A stretch of 64,000 bases of DNA, from contig NZ_JAJNEL010000001.1 in NCBI RefSeq assembly GCF_029428675.1, positions 5,084,001 to 5,148,000 on the forward strand. Direction: 5' to 3'. The stretch is from Streptomyces sp. JH14. Lineage in GTDB: Bacteria > Actinomycetota > Actinomycetes > Streptomycetales > Streptomycetaceae. Below, in pieces: positions 54,552 through 63,765 of this stretch. The stretch's first letter is position 1; every line of letters begins with the position of its first letter. Made by a program: the position numbers and the translations under genes. The notes under the pieces are model-generated. The model made no database searches, was not told the origin of the DNA, and saw only the letters and a list, made by a program, of their open reading frames with translations.

Positions 54552-54581
54552 CGGCTCGCACCCTTTCACCTGCTGTCGCCG

Positions 54582-55811
54582 CTATCGCACCTCCAGCACC
54601 AGGATTCTGTCGTCTCCCGATTCCGGTGTGCCACGGGTGTCCGTGTTGCTCGTGACCAGCCACAGTTTGTTGCCGCCCGCCGCGAGCACCGTGCGCAGCC
54701 GGCCGTACTCTCCTTCGAGGAACGACTGCGGGGCCGCCAGAGGTTCCTTGTCCGGGATTTCGGACAGCGGGACCCGCCAGAGCCGCTCACCGCGCAGGCC
54801 CGCCATCCAGATCGAGCCCGCGGCGAAGGCGATCCCGCTCGGGGAAGCCTCCGATGTCCTCCACTGTGCCACGGGGGCGAGGAAACCCTCCTTGCCGGCC
54901 TTGCCCTCGTACTTCGGCCAGCCGTAATTCCCACCGGGCACGATCTGATTCAGCTCGTCCCAGGTGTCCTGCCCGAATTCGGACGCCCACAGCTGACCCC
55001 GGCTGTCCCAGGCCAGCCCCTGCACATTGCGGTGCCCGTACGAATACATCACCGAGCCGGGCTCCGGGTTGCCCGGTGCGGGCCTGCCGTCCGGGGTCAT
55101 CCGAAGGATCTTGCCCGCCAGGGACTTCTTGTCCTGCGCGAGCCCGGTGGACCCCGTCTCGCCCGTCCCCGCATACAGCATGTGGTCCGGGCCGAAGGCG
55201 ATCCGGCCGCCGTTGTGGATGCCGCCCTTCGGGATGCCCCGCAGGATCGTGTGCGGCGTCCCCAGCTGCCTGCCGGTGCCGCCGTGCTCGTCGTACCGCA
55301 TGCGGGCGATGCGGTTGTCGGTATCCGTCGTGAAGTACGCGTACACCAGTTGGTCCGAGGCATAGGCCGGCGAGATCGCGATCCCCAGCAATCCGCCCTC
55401 CCCTGCGGGCGACACCCCGGGCACCGTGCCCAGCAGTGTCTTGCTTCCGGTCCTCCCGTCGATCCGTGTGATCGTTCTCTCGTCGCGTGAGGACACCAGC
55501 AGATCACCGCCGGGCAGCTCCGCCAGACCCCAGGGGGAGGCGAGTCCCCCGGTCAGTGTCGACACCACCCTCACCGAGCCCTTCGCGGGCGGCAGCGAGG
55601 ACGGGGGCGGCAGAGCGGAGGACGAGGAGGGCGGTGCGTGTGTCGTGCTTGCCGCGTCGCTCCCCGTGCTCCGTGAACCGTCGCTCGACGAGCACCCCGA
55701 CACCAGCAGTGAGCCCACGGCGACCGCGGTCACCATCGCGCGGCGCGCAACGGGCGTCCCACGCGGGCGTTCCCCCCGGGTTCTCACGGATCCGCATACA
55801 GAAACGCGCAC
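54582..55811 (-). CDS. PQQ-dependent sugar dehydrogenase-like lipoprotein
   Basis: A 409-residue lipoprotein (lipobox VSGC, Cys40) with a Ser/Pro-rich linker and a six-bladed beta-propeller of the glucose/sorbosone dehydrogenase family. Signatures: LASPWGLAELPGGDLLVS, GEGGLLGIAISP, HNGGRIAFGPDHMLYAGTG, the blade YSYGHRNVQGLAWD and EFGQDTWDELN. Related proteins oxidise aldose sugars with PQQ and need added cofactor; whether PQQ is made by this host cannot be told here. The GTG start at 55811 has GAAGGGA upstream. Confidence 0.9.
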   Translation of the reverse strand: MRVSVCGSVRTRGERPRGTPVARRAMVTAVAVGSLLVSGCSSSDGSRSTGSDAASTTHAPPSSSSALPPPSSLPPAKGSVRVVSTLTGGLASPWGLAELPGGDLLVSSRDERTITRIDGRTGSKTLLGTVPGVSPAGEGGLLGIAISPAYASDQLVYAYFTTDTDNRIARMRYDEHGGTGRQLGTPHTILRGIPKGGIHNGGRIAFGPDHMLYAGTGETGSTGLAQDKKSLAGKILRMTPDGRPAPGNPEPGSVMYSYGHRNVQGLAWDSRGQLWASEFGQDTWDELNQIVPGGNYGWPKYEGKAGKEGFLAPVAQWRTSEASPSGIAFAAGSIWMAGLRGERLWRVPLSEIPDKEPLAAPQSFLEGEYGRLRTVLAAGGNKLWLVTSNTDTRGTPESGDDRILVLEVR

Positions 55812-55898
55812 GGCACCGATCCCTTCGACGGCTGCATGACTACTGTTCTTACACCGCAGCCCCGTCCCGGGTTCCGCATGCCGGCGGAATTTCTGCGC

Positions 55899-56933
55899 TC
55901 AGTCCCACGACCCGCGCGCCCGCGGCAGCCGTGCGATCTCCGCCAGGTCCTGTGCGGTCAGCTCCAGCCCGGCCGCCCCCGCGTTCTCCACCGCCCACTG
56001 CTCCCGCTTCGTGCCCGGCACCGGCACCACATGCGGGCCCTGGCGCAGTACCCACGCCAGCGCCACCTGCGCCGGAGTCGCCCCGTGCCGCTCGGCGATC
56101 CGCCGCAGCCCTACCACCACCGGCTGGTTCGCCGCCATCATCTCGGCCGTGAACCGCGGGTGCCTGGCCCGCAGATCGTCCGGCTCGAAACCCTGGCCCG
56201 GAGTCAGCGTGCCCGTCAGATAGCCGTTCCCCAGCGGCATCGCGGCCAGCAGCCCCACGCCGCGCGCCTCGCACCACGGCAGCAGCGTGTCGAGGGCCTC
56301 CGGCGACCACACCGAGAGCTCCGCCTGGACCGCGCTCACCGGAAAGACCTGCTGCACCCGCTCCAGCTGGCGGATCGTTCCGTCATGCATCCGTGCCCCC
56401 GGCCTGCGGGTCGCCCGCGCCCCGACCGCGCTCAGCCCCAGTGCCCGCACCTTTCCCGCCGTGACCAGCTCCGCCATCGCGCCCCAGGTCTCCTCCACCG
56501 GCACCTCGGGATCGGCCCGGTGCAGCTGGTACAGGTCGATCACATCGGTCTGCAGCCGCCGCAGCGATGCGTCGCAGGCCCGGCGCACATAGCCGGGGCG
56601 GCCGTTGGCCACGATGTGCTGATCGCCCACCAGCAGCCCGCACTTGGTGGAGACGAAGGCATCGGCCCGGCGCCCCTTCAGAGCCCTCCCGATCAGGAGT
56701 TCGTTGGTGAAGGGGCCGTACATGTCGGCCGTGTCGAGCAGTTGGACGCCCGCATCGAGCGCCGCGTGCACCGTTCGCAACGCACGGTCACCACGCTGCT
56801 GCGACGTGCTGTACGCCCAGCTCATCGGCATGCAGCCGAGCCCGACCGCACCCACGGCGAGCGCCGCCGCACCGAGACTCCTGCGCTCCAACTCCCCGAA
56901 CCCTCCCTCGGCCCCGCCGTCACGGGACCACAC
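55899..56933 (-). CDS. Aldo/keto reductase
   Basis: NADPH-dependent oxidoreductase with the (beta/alpha)8 AKR fold, up to 344 residues. The catalytic tetrad is visible: Asp and Tyr in LLDTADMYG, Lys in FVSTKCG, His in LYQLHRAD. The C-terminal cofactor segment VVPVPGTKREQWAVENAGA is typical of the AKR13/YajO group. Two starts are possible: GTG 56933, and TTG 56891, which has AGGGAGGG at good spacing and gives the usual family N-terminus (RRSLG). I keep the longer frame. It is divergent from the hydroxyacid dehydrogenase gene. Confidence 0.9.
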   Translation of the reverse strand: MWSRDGGAEGGFGELERRSLGAAALAVGAVGLGCMPMSWAYSTSQQRGDRALRTVHAALDAGVQLLDTADMYGPFTNELLIGRALKGRRADAFVSTKCGLLVGDQHIVANGRPGYVRRACDASLRRLQTDVIDLYQLHRADPEVPVEETWGAMAELVTAGKVRALGLSAVGARATRRPGARMHDGTIRQLERVQQVFPVSAVQAELSVWSPEALDTLLPWCEARGVGLLAAMPLGNGYLTGTLTPGQGFEPDDLRARHPRFTAEMMAANQPVVVGLRRIAERHGATPAQVALAWVLRQGPHVVPVPGTKREQWAVENAGAAGLELTAQDLAEIARLPRARGSWD

Positions 56934-56973
56934 CGCATCCCAAAGTAGCCTCTGCCGTCCTCCGGGCTTCGCA

Positions 56974-56979
56974 TAGCCT
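56974..56979 (+). promoter_or_regulatory. -10 hexamer TAGCCT before hydroxyacid dehydrogenase
   Basis: TAGCCT ends 7 nt before the ATG at 56987, with no ribosome binding site; leaderless geometry. Confidence 0.5.
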
Positions 56980-56986
56980 CCTGACC

Positions 56987-57937
56987 ATGACTTCTATGAC
57001 GACGCCCGATGTATGGCTGCCGATTCCGGCCGACGAGATCGAAGGACTTCCCGAGGGCCTCACCTACCGCTTCTGGAACGGCGCGCAGGACTTCCCCGCC
57101 GACCCCGCGGACTGCGCCTTCTATGTCGTTCCCTACATGAAGGGGCCGGAGATCGCGGCCCGCCCGCTCGCCGAAATGGGGGCGGTCCAGGTCGTGCAGA
57201 CGCTCTCCGCGGGCATCGACCATGTCCAGCCGGCGCTCGGCCGACTGCCCGCCGGGGTGCGGCTGTGCAACGCCAAGGGGGTTCACGAGGCCTCGACGGC
57301 GGAGCTCGCCCTCGCGCTGGTGCTCGCCTCGCTGCGGGGCTTTCCCGGGTTCGTCCGCGGCCAGGACAAGGAGGAGTGGCGGGCCGGTTTCTACCCGGCG
57401 CTCGCCGACAAATCCGTGCTGATCGTGGGGTACGGATCCATCGGCGCCGCCATCGAGGACCGGCTCGCGCCCTTCGAGTGTGCGCGGGTGGCGCGCGTCG
57501 CGCGCTCCGCGCGGACAACCGCACGCGGCCCCGTACACACACTCGACGACCTGCCCGTACTGCTGCGCGAAGCCGCCATCGTCATTCTGTCCACTCCGCT
57601 GAACCCCTCCACGCAAGGGCTGGTGAGCGCAGACTTCCTCGCTTCGATGCCGGACGGCGCGCTGCTCGTGAACGTCGCCCGGGGCGGCGTCGTGGACACC
57701 AAGGCCCTGCTGTCCGAACTCGAGTCCGGTCGGCTGCGGGCCGCCCTCGATGTCACCGACCCGGAACCGCTGCCCGCCGGCCACCCCCTCTGGCATGCTC
57801 CGAACGTCCTGATCACGCCACATGTGGGCGGCAGCACCTCGGCGTTCCTGCCGCGGGCCAGGCGGCTGCTGGCCGGCCAGCTCACCCGGTTCGCCGCGGG
57901 GGAGCCGGTACACAACGTGGTACTCACCACCGACTGA
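56987..57937 (+). CDS. D-isomer-specific 2-hydroxyacid dehydrogenase
   Basis: NAD(P)-dependent dehydrogenase of 316 residues. Rossmann motif VGYGSIGAAI near residue 143-152; catalytic Arg in NVARGGVVD, Glu in TDPEPLP, and His in TPHVGG. The N-terminal substrate-binding part is short, typical of the GhrA-like or phosphoglycerate-dehydrogenase-like group. It probably reduces glyoxylate, hydroxypyruvate or a similar oxoacid. It is not the biosynthetic SerA, because the C-terminal ACT domain is absent. An in-frame ATG four codons later is an alternative start. Confidence 0.92.
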   Translation: MTSMTTPDVWLPIPADEIEGLPEGLTYRFWNGAQDFPADPADCAFYVVPYMKGPEIAARPLAEMGAVQVVQTLSAGIDHVQPALGRLPAGVRLCNAKGVHEASTAELALALVLASLRGFPGFVRGQDKEEWRAGFYPALADKSVLIVGYGSIGAAIEDRLAPFECARVARVARSARTTARGPVHTLDDLPVLLREAAIVILSTPLNPSTQGLVSADFLASMPDGALLVNVARGGVVDTKALLSELESGRLRAALDVTDPEPLPAGHPLWHAPNVLITPHVGGSTSAFLPRARRLLAGQLTRFAAGEPVHNVVLTTD

Positions 57938-58121
57938 CCACGCTGCGAAGCCGTTTCGCTGCGCACAGTGCCGACAACGGCTTGATCGGTCACGGAGAGT
58001 AGAGGAACTATGTCCCTCTGTGACGGGTCTGGTGTATCGTCCCGAATGGGGCTGCGCCGTGGAAGAGACGGTGCGGGGGCGGCAGCGGAACGCGAGGGGG
58101 GCGACGGGCGATGTACGGCCG

Positions 58122-61058
58122 ATGGACGAACGATCCGACGCGGCAGGGCGGTCGACGGAGACCGCCGGGACGCCCATCTCGCCGTGCCCGCACCCATCCG
58201 ACGACCTCGGGGACACCTCGGTGAGCGCCCCGGAAAGCGCTCTCGGGGCGTTCCGTTCCCGGCAGTCGGCCATCGGCGGAGTGTCCGGGCTGGTCTCGCA
58301 GATCCTCCTCGGCCTGGTCTGCGGGGGTTACGCCGTGGGGGCGGCCTTCGGCTGGGGCTCGCCCGAACTGGCTCTCGTCATGGGTGACTTCGGCCTCAGT
58401 GCCGCGGCCCTGATCGCCGCAGTCTCCTGCTTCGTCTACGCGCACACGGCGTGCAACCGGTTTCGGCCCGCCTGGCTGCTGTTCTCGTTCTCCTCGCTGA
58501 TGGCGGCCGGGGGAAACGCCGTCTGGGGCTACTACGAGGTCGTGCTCGGCCTCCCGGTCCCCAGTCCGTCCCTCGCCGACGTCTTCTTCCTCTGCTTCGC
58601 GCCGCCCGCCATCGTCGGTCTGCTCGTGCTCGCCAAACGTCCGGTCACCAAGGCCGGTTGGGTCTGTCTGATGCTGGACTCCTGGCTGATCGGCGGATCG
58701 CTCCTCACGCTCTCCTGGAGCCTCGCCCTCGCCCACACCGCGCATCTCGCGGACAGCGAGGGGGCGAGCGTGCCCCACGCGGCGCTCTCGCTGGCCTATC
58801 CGCTGCTCGACATCGTGCTGGTCTCCATGGTGCTCGCCCTGCACTTCCGGCGGGCCAACGTCAACCGCTCCGCGGTGAACACCGCCGTCGCCGCGCTCGC
58901 CCTGACCGTGCTCTCGGACGCGCTGTTCACCTCGCCGCTGCTGCGCCAGACCTATCACTCCGGCCAGCTGCTGGACGCCGGGTGGTTCGCCGGTTCGCTG
59001 CTTCTCGCGTACGCCCCCTGGGGCGCGAACCGGACGCGCGGCAACGCTGTCCAGCCGCACCCCTCCGCGCGCGCCACCAGCCGGCCGATCGCCGGATCTC
59101 TGGCCGCCCTCACGCCGTATCTCGCCGCTGCCGTCTGCACCCTCGGCATCCTCTACAACGTCATCGAGGGCCGCCGGGTGGACCACGTCGTGGTCCTCAC
59201 CGGCTGTCTGGTGGTGCTCGCCCTGGTCGTCCGGCAGGGCATCATGCTCGTCGACAACATCGCGCTCACGCAGGAACTGGCGCAGAAGGAGAACCACTTC
59301 CGCTCGCTGGTCCAGGGCTCCAGCGACGTCATCATGATCGCCGCCCCCACCGGCATACTCCGGTACGTCAGCCCCGCAGCCTCCGGTGTCTACGGACGTG
59401 AGGCCGACGATCTCGTCGGCTCGGAGCTCGCCTCGATCATTCATCCCGAGGACCTGGGGCGCGTGGTCCACGAGGTGCGGCGGTTTCTGGCCGCGCCGCC
59501 CAGCGAGGAACCCACCACACGGATCGAGTGCCGGTTCAGGTCGGGCACCGGTGACTGGCTCAACGTGGAGTCCACCGTCAACCGTCATCAGGGCGGGCTG
59601 ATCTTCAACAGCCGGGATGTGACCGAACGGGTGCGGCTGCAGGCCCAGTTGCAGCACAACGCCGAGCACGACCCGCTCACCGACCTGCCCAACCGGGCCC
59701 TGTTCACCCAGCGGGTCCGCCAGGCCCTGGGCGGCCGCCGCGCCGGCGACCCGGGTACCGCGGTGCTCTTCATCGACCTCGACGGATTCAAGGCGGTCAA
59801 CGACCGTCTCGGCCATCAGGCGGGCGATGAGCTGCTCGTCCAGGCCGCCCGCCGCCTCCAGGAGTCCGTACGGGCGGGGGACACCGCCGCCCGCCTCGGC
59901 GGCGACGAATTCGCGGCGCTCATCATCGGCGACGGCACGCGCGACCAGGGGGCCCGGGACTACCAGGTCCACGAGATCGCCGACCGGCTGCGCCTCATGC
60001 TCTCGCAGCCGTACCGGATCGGCGGCGGCGAGGTCCGCGTCGCCGCGTCCATCGGTGTCGCCTTCGCCGAGCCCGCCATCACCCCGACCGACCTCATGCG
60101 CAACGCCGACCTCGCCATGTATCGCGCCAAGGCGGCCGGCAAGGACCGTGTCGAGCTGTACGCCCCGCAGATGCAGGCCGACGTCGTACGGCGCTCCGAA
60201 CTCGCGGCCCGGCTGCACACCGCCCTGCGGGAGGGCGAGTTCGCCCTGCTCCACCAGCCCGTGGTCCATCTCGCCACCGGCACCGTCGCCGCGGTGGCGG
60301 CACAGGCCCGCTGGCGGTCCGCCCAGGGCATCCTGTTCACCCCCGCCGAGTTCCTCCGCGTCGCCGAGGACAGCGACCGCACCGCCGAGCTCGGCCGCTG
60401 GCTCCTCGAAGAGGCCGTCGAGCAGGCCGCCGACCGGGCCAGGGCCGGGCACCAGGTCTCCGTGGCCGTCCGGCTCTCCGCCCGGCGGCTGCTGGACAAG
60501 GCGATGCCGTTCGGCTCCGTCGAGGCGCTCCTGACCCGGCACGGCCTGCCCTCGGGGGCGCTGATGATCGAGGTCTCCGACAACGACCCCCGGGTCTCCT
60601 TCGACGAGCTCGAACAGCGCCTCGTCGCGCTGCGCCGACTGGGCGTACGGATCGCTCTCGACGGATTCGGCAGCGGCTACGCAGCGATCAACGCGCTGCG
60701 CCGACTCCCCATCGACGTCCTGAAGCTGGACCGCGGGCTCGTCGAGGGCGTCGTCGAGTCGGCCCGGCTGCACAAGATCACCAGCGGGCTGCTGAGGATC
60801 GCCTGCGACCTCGGTCTGCAGTCCGTGGCGGACGGGGTCGACGTACCGGAGCAGGTCCTCGCGCTGCGCGCCATGGGCTGCACGCATGGTCAGGGGATGG
60901 CCTTCTCCGGGCCGCTGGACGAGTACCGGCTCCGTCGGACCCTGGTGCGCGGGGAGTTCCCGGTGCCCGGCGGTTCCGTCGACCAGCCGGTCCTGACGGG
61001 TGGTTCGGCCCCGCTTCTCACCAGCTCACATTCTGAGACGCGCATCCCACCCACTTGA
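58122..61058 (+). CDS. Membrane PAS-GGDEF protein with degenerate EAL domain
   Basis: A 978-residue c-di-GMP signalling protein. Eight to ten membrane helices fill residues 45-375 (first near ILLGLVCGGYAVGAAFGW). A PAS domain follows (NHFRSLVQGSSDVIMIA, about 385-505), then a GGDEF domain with intact RLGGDEF near 590-596, predicted active. The EAL-like domain (about 685-960) has lost catalytic residues: EAL reads AAQ, the NxS region has Arg for Asn, DDFGTGYSS reads DGFGSGYAA, and AEGVE reads ADGVD. It should make or sense c-di-GMP rather than degrade it. It may be the gene called cdgE in other streptomycetes. Start uncertain; GTG 58059 is possible. Confidence 0.9.
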   Translation: MDERSDAAGRSTETAGTPISPCPHPSDDLGDTSVSAPESALGAFRSRQSAIGGVSGLVSQILLGLVCGGYAVGAAFGWGSPELALVMGDFGLSAAALIAAVSCFVYAHTACNRFRPAWLLFSFSSLMAAGGNAVWGYYEVVLGLPVPSPSLADVFFLCFAPPAIVGLLVLAKRPVTKAGWVCLMLDSWLIGGSLLTLSWSLALAHTAHLADSEGASVPHAALSLAYPLLDIVLVSMVLALHFRRANVNRSAVNTAVAALALTVLSDALFTSPLLRQTYHSGQLLDAGWFAGSLLLAYAPWGANRTRGNAVQPHPSARATSRPIAGSLAALTPYLAAAVCTLGILYNVIEGRRVDHVVVLTGCLVVLALVVRQGIMLVDNIALTQELAQKENHFRSLVQGSSDVIMIAAPTGILRYVSPAASGVYGREADDLVGSELASIIHPEDLGRVVHEVRRFLAAPPSEEPTTRIECRFRSGTGDWLNVESTVNRHQGGLIFNSRDVTERVRLQAQLQHNAEHDPLTDLPNRALFTQRVRQALGGRRAGDPGTAVLFIDLDGFKAVNDRLGHQAGDELLVQAARRLQESVRAGDTAARLGGDEFAALIIGDGTRDQGARDYQVHEIADRLRLMLSQPYRIGGGEVRVAASIGVAFAEPAITPTDLMRNADLAMYRAKAAGKDRVELYAPQMQADVVRRSELAARLHTALREGEFALLHQPVVHLATGTVAAVAAQARWRSAQGILFTPAEFLRVAEDSDRTAELGRWLLEEAVEQAADRARAGHQVSVAVRLSARRLLDKAMPFGSVEALLTRHGLPSGALMIEVSDNDPRVSFDELEQRLVALRRLGVRIALDGFGSGYAAINALRRLPIDVLKLDRGLVEGVVESARLHKITSGLLRIACDLGLQSVADGVDVPEQVLALRAMGCTHGQGMAFSGPLDEYRLRRTLVRGEFPVPGGSVDQPVLTGGSAPLLTSSHSETRIPPT

Positions 61059-61091
61059 CATGCCGTGCGCGTCGGAGAGAGGGTCAATGCC

Positions 61092-61133
61092 ATGCGCACC
61101 CGAATTCTCGTACTTGGAAAGCGCGTCGGCTGA
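61092..61133 (+). CDS. Leader peptide of the ilv operon
   Basis: A 13-residue ORF, MRTRILVLGKRVG, with GAGAGAGGG about 9 nt before its ATG. The run Ile-Leu-Val-Leu in the middle is the hallmark of branched-chain amino acid attenuators: ribosomes would stall there when charged Ile, Leu or Val tRNA is short. It lies 46 bp before the intrinsic terminator that precedes ilvB. Confidence 0.85.
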   Translation: MRTRILVLGKRVG

Positions 61134-61178
61134 AAGCGGAGTCCCTCACGGACACTCTGCAGACCGCACCGACGCGCT
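61120..61178 (+). promoter_or_regulatory. Alternative pairing region of the ilv attenuator
   Basis: AGCGCGTCGG (61120-61129, overlapping the end of the leader peptide) is perfectly complementary to CCGACGCGCT (61169-61178), which directly abuts the terminator stem. Ribosome position on the leader peptide would decide whether this helix forms. A clear antiterminator pairing with the terminator arm was not found. Confidence 0.6.
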
Positions 61179-61212
61179 CCCCTCGCTTGCCTCACGGCAC
61201 GAGGGGTTTTTT
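61179..61212 (+). terminator. Intrinsic terminator (attenuator) before ilvB
   Basis: CCCCTCG (61179-61185) pairs with CGAGGGG (61200-61206); inside, TGCC pairs with GGCA around a TCAC loop. Six T residues follow (61207-61212), giving a canonical Rho-independent terminator 54 bp before ilvB, rare in form for this genome. Confidence 0.9.
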
Positions 61213-61265
61213 GTTGTACTGACACACCTCAAAACCCCGCAAAAACCCTCAGCTTTCGAGAAGAG

Positions 61266-63122
61266 ATGCCGATGACCGAGCAGGCCTCCGGGGCCCATCA
61301 TCCCCAGCCGCGGGCCCGTACGGGCGGATCGTCCCCCGCCGCCATTGAGCACGTCACGGGTGCGCAGTCCCTCATCCGCTCCCTCGAGGAGGTGGGGGCC
61401 GAGACGGTATTCGGCATTCCCGGCGGCGCCATCCTTCCGGCGTACGACCCGATGATGGACTCCACCCGGGTCCGTCATGTGCTGGTCCGTCACGAGCAGG
61501 GTGCCGGACACGCCGCCACCGGCTATGCGCAGGCCACCGGCAAGGTCGGCGTCTGCATGGCGACCTCCGGTCCGGGCGCCACCAACCTGGTCACGCCGAT
61601 CGCCGACGCGCACATGGACTCCGTCCCGCTGGTCGCGATCACCGGCCAGGTGGCCTCCGCGGCGATCGGCACGGACGCCTTCCAGGAGGCGGACATCGTC
61701 GGCATCACGATGCCGGTCACCAAGCACAACTTCCTGGTCACCCGGGCCGAGGACATCCCGCACACGATCGCAGAGGCCTTCCACATCGCCTCCACCGGCC
61801 GCCCGGGCCCCGTCCTCGTCGACATCGCCAAGGACGCCCTGCAGGCGAAGACCACGTTCAGCTGGCCGCCGACCCAGGACCTGCCCGGCTACCGTCCGGT
61901 CACCAAGCCGCACGCCAAGCAGATCCGCGAAGCCGCCAAGCTCATCACCCAGGCCAAGCGCCCGGTGCTGTACGTCGGCGGCGGCGTCATGAAGGCCGGG
62001 GCCACCGCGGAGCTGAAGGTCCTCGCCGAGCTCACCGGAGCGCCCGTCACCACCACCCTGATGGCGCTCGGTTCGTTCCCCGACAGCCACCCGCTGCACG
62101 TGGGAATGCCGGGCATGCACGGTTCGGTCACCGCCGTCACCGCGCTGCAGAAGGCCGACCTGATCGTCGCCCTCGGAGCCCGTTTCGACGACCGCGTCAC
62201 CGGCAAGCTGGACAGCTTCGCCCCGTACGCCAAGATCGTCCACGCCGACATCGACCCGGCGGAGATCGGCAAGAACCGCGCCGCCGACGTGCCGATCGTC
62301 GGTGACGCCCGCGAGGTCATCGCCGACCTCGTCCAGGCGGTCCAGGCCGAGCACACCGAGGGACACACCGGCGACTACTCCGCCTGGTGGAAGGACCTCA
62401 ACCGCTGGCGCGACACCTACCCGGTCGGCTACGACCTCCCCGAGGACGGCAGCCTCTCCCCGCAGCAGGTCATCCAGCGCATCGGCGAGCTCGCCCCCGA
62501 AGGCACGATCTTCGCGGCGGGCGTCGGCCAGCACCAGATGTGGGCCTCGCACTTCATCCAGTACGAGCAGCCCGCCACCTGGCTGAACTCCGGCGGCGCC
62601 GGAACGATGGGCTACGCGGTCCCGGCCGCGATGGGCGCCAAGGCCGGCATGCCGGACCGTACGGTCTGGGCGATCGACGGCGACGGCTGCTTCCAGATGA
62701 CCAATCAGGAACTGACCACCTGCGCCCTCAACAACATCCCGATCAAGGTCGCGATCATCAACAACGGCGCGCTCGGGATGGTCCGCCAGTGGCAGACCCT
62801 CTTCTACAACCAGCGGTACTCCAACACCGTGCTGCACTCCGGAGCCGACAGCGAGGGCGCACCGGCGAAGGGCACCCGGGTGCCGGACTTCGTCAAGCTG
62901 TCCGAGGCCATGGGCTGCCACGCGATCCGCTGCGAGGACCCGGCCGATCTGGACAAGGTCATCGCCGAGGCCAACGCGATCAACGACCGCCCGGTCGTCA
63001 TCGACTTCATCGTCCACGAGGACGCCATGGTGTGGCCGATGGTCGCCGCCGGCACCTCCAACGACGAGGTCATGGCCGCGCGCGGTGTCCGCCCCGACTT
63101 CGGCGACAACGAAGACGACTGA
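61266..63122 (+). CDS. ilvB: Acetolactate synthase large subunit
   Basis: ThDP-dependent enzyme condensing two pyruvates to acetolactate (or pyruvate with 2-oxobutyrate) at the head of valine, leucine and isoleucine synthesis; 618 residues. The catalytic Glu lies in RHEQGAGHAATGYA, the FAD-binding middle domain in GMPGMHGS, and the ThDP/Mg motif is GDGCFQMTNQELTTCALNN. Start is ATG 61266 or 61272. Expression should be controlled by the leader peptide and terminator upstream. ilvN follows after 14 bp. Confidence 0.98.
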   Translation: MPMTEQASGAHHPQPRARTGGSSPAAIEHVTGAQSLIRSLEEVGAETVFGIPGGAILPAYDPMMDSTRVRHVLVRHEQGAGHAATGYAQATGKVGVCMATSGPGATNLVTPIADAHMDSVPLVAITGQVASAAIGTDAFQEADIVGITMPVTKHNFLVTRAEDIPHTIAEAFHIASTGRPGPVLVDIAKDALQAKTTFSWPPTQDLPGYRPVTKPHAKQIREAAKLITQAKRPVLYVGGGVMKAGATAELKVLAELTGAPVTTTLMALGSFPDSHPLHVGMPGMHGSVTAVTALQKADLIVALGARFDDRVTGKLDSFAPYAKIVHADIDPAEIGKNRAADVPIVGDAREVIADLVQAVQAEHTEGHTGDYSAWWKDLNRWRDTYPVGYDLPEDGSLSPQQVIQRIGELAPEGTIFAAGVGQHQMWASHFIQYEQPATWLNSGGAGTMGYAVPAAMGAKAGMPDRTVWAIDGDGCFQMTNQELTTCALNNIPIKVAIINNGALGMVRQWQTLFYNQRYSNTVLHSGADSEGAPAKGTRVPDFVKLSEAMGCHAIRCEDPADLDKVIAEANAINDRPVVIDFIVHEDAMVWPMVAAGTSNDEVMAARGVRPDFGDNEDD

Positions 63123-63136
63123 GAGAGACCGACTCC

Positions 63137-63664
63137 ATGTCCACCAAGCACACGCTCTCCGTCCTGGTCGAGAACAAGCCCGGTGTCCTCGCCCGGATCA
63201 CGGCCCTGTTCTCCCGACGCGGCTTCAACATCGACTCCCTCGCCGTCGGTACCACCGAGCACCCCGACATCTCGCGCATCACCATCGTCGTGAATGTCGA
63301 GGACCTGCCGCTGGAGCAGGTGACCAAGCAGCTCAACAAGCTGGTCAACGTACTGAAGATCGTCGAACTCGAGCCGTCCGCTGCGATCCAGCGTGAGCTC
63401 GTCCTGGTGAAGGTCCGCGCCGACAACGAGACCCGCTCCCAGATCGTCGAGATCGTCCAGCTGTTCCGCGCCAAGACCGTGGACGTCTCCCCCGAGGCCG
63501 TCACGATCGAGGCGACCGGCGGCGCCGACAAGCTGGAGGCCATGCTCAAGATGCTGGAGCAGTACGGCATCAAGGAGCTCGTCCAGTCCGGCACCATCGC
63601 CATAGGGCGCGGCGCGCGCTCGATCACCGACCGTTCGCTGCGCGCCCTCGACCGTACGGCTTAA
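63137..63664 (+). CDS. ilvN: Acetolactate synthase regulatory small subunit
   Basis: A 175-residue regulatory subunit that activates IlvB and confers valine feedback inhibition. The N-terminal ACT domain reads HTLSVLVENKPGVLARITALF, shown here in part as ENKPGVLARITALFSRRGFN, and the C-terminal ALS_ss_C domain includes ELVLVKVRAD and VSPEAVTIEATG. Length and order (ilvB-ilvN-ilvC) are standard. Confidence 0.98.
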   Translation: MSTKHTLSVLVENKPGVLARITALFSRRGFNIDSLAVGTTEHPDISRITIVVNVEDLPLEQVTKQLNKLVNVLKIVELEPSAAIQRELVLVKVRADNETRSQIVEIVQLFRAKTVDVSPEAVTIEATGGADKLEAMLKMLEQYGIKELVQSGTIAIGRGARSITDRSLRALDRTA

Positions 63665-63765
63665 GGCACCACCCCCTCGCCGCTCGTATGGCGAGACCGG
63701 AAAACGAAACTGGCGCACCCCGCCGTACGGTGGGACGCAACACCTGCACACCAAGGAGAGACCCA

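Noticed and set aside
63665..63765. Terminator between ilvN and ilvC
   Set aside because: Only a 6-bp stem (CTCGCC/GGCGAG) with no T-run; too weak to call as a terminator.
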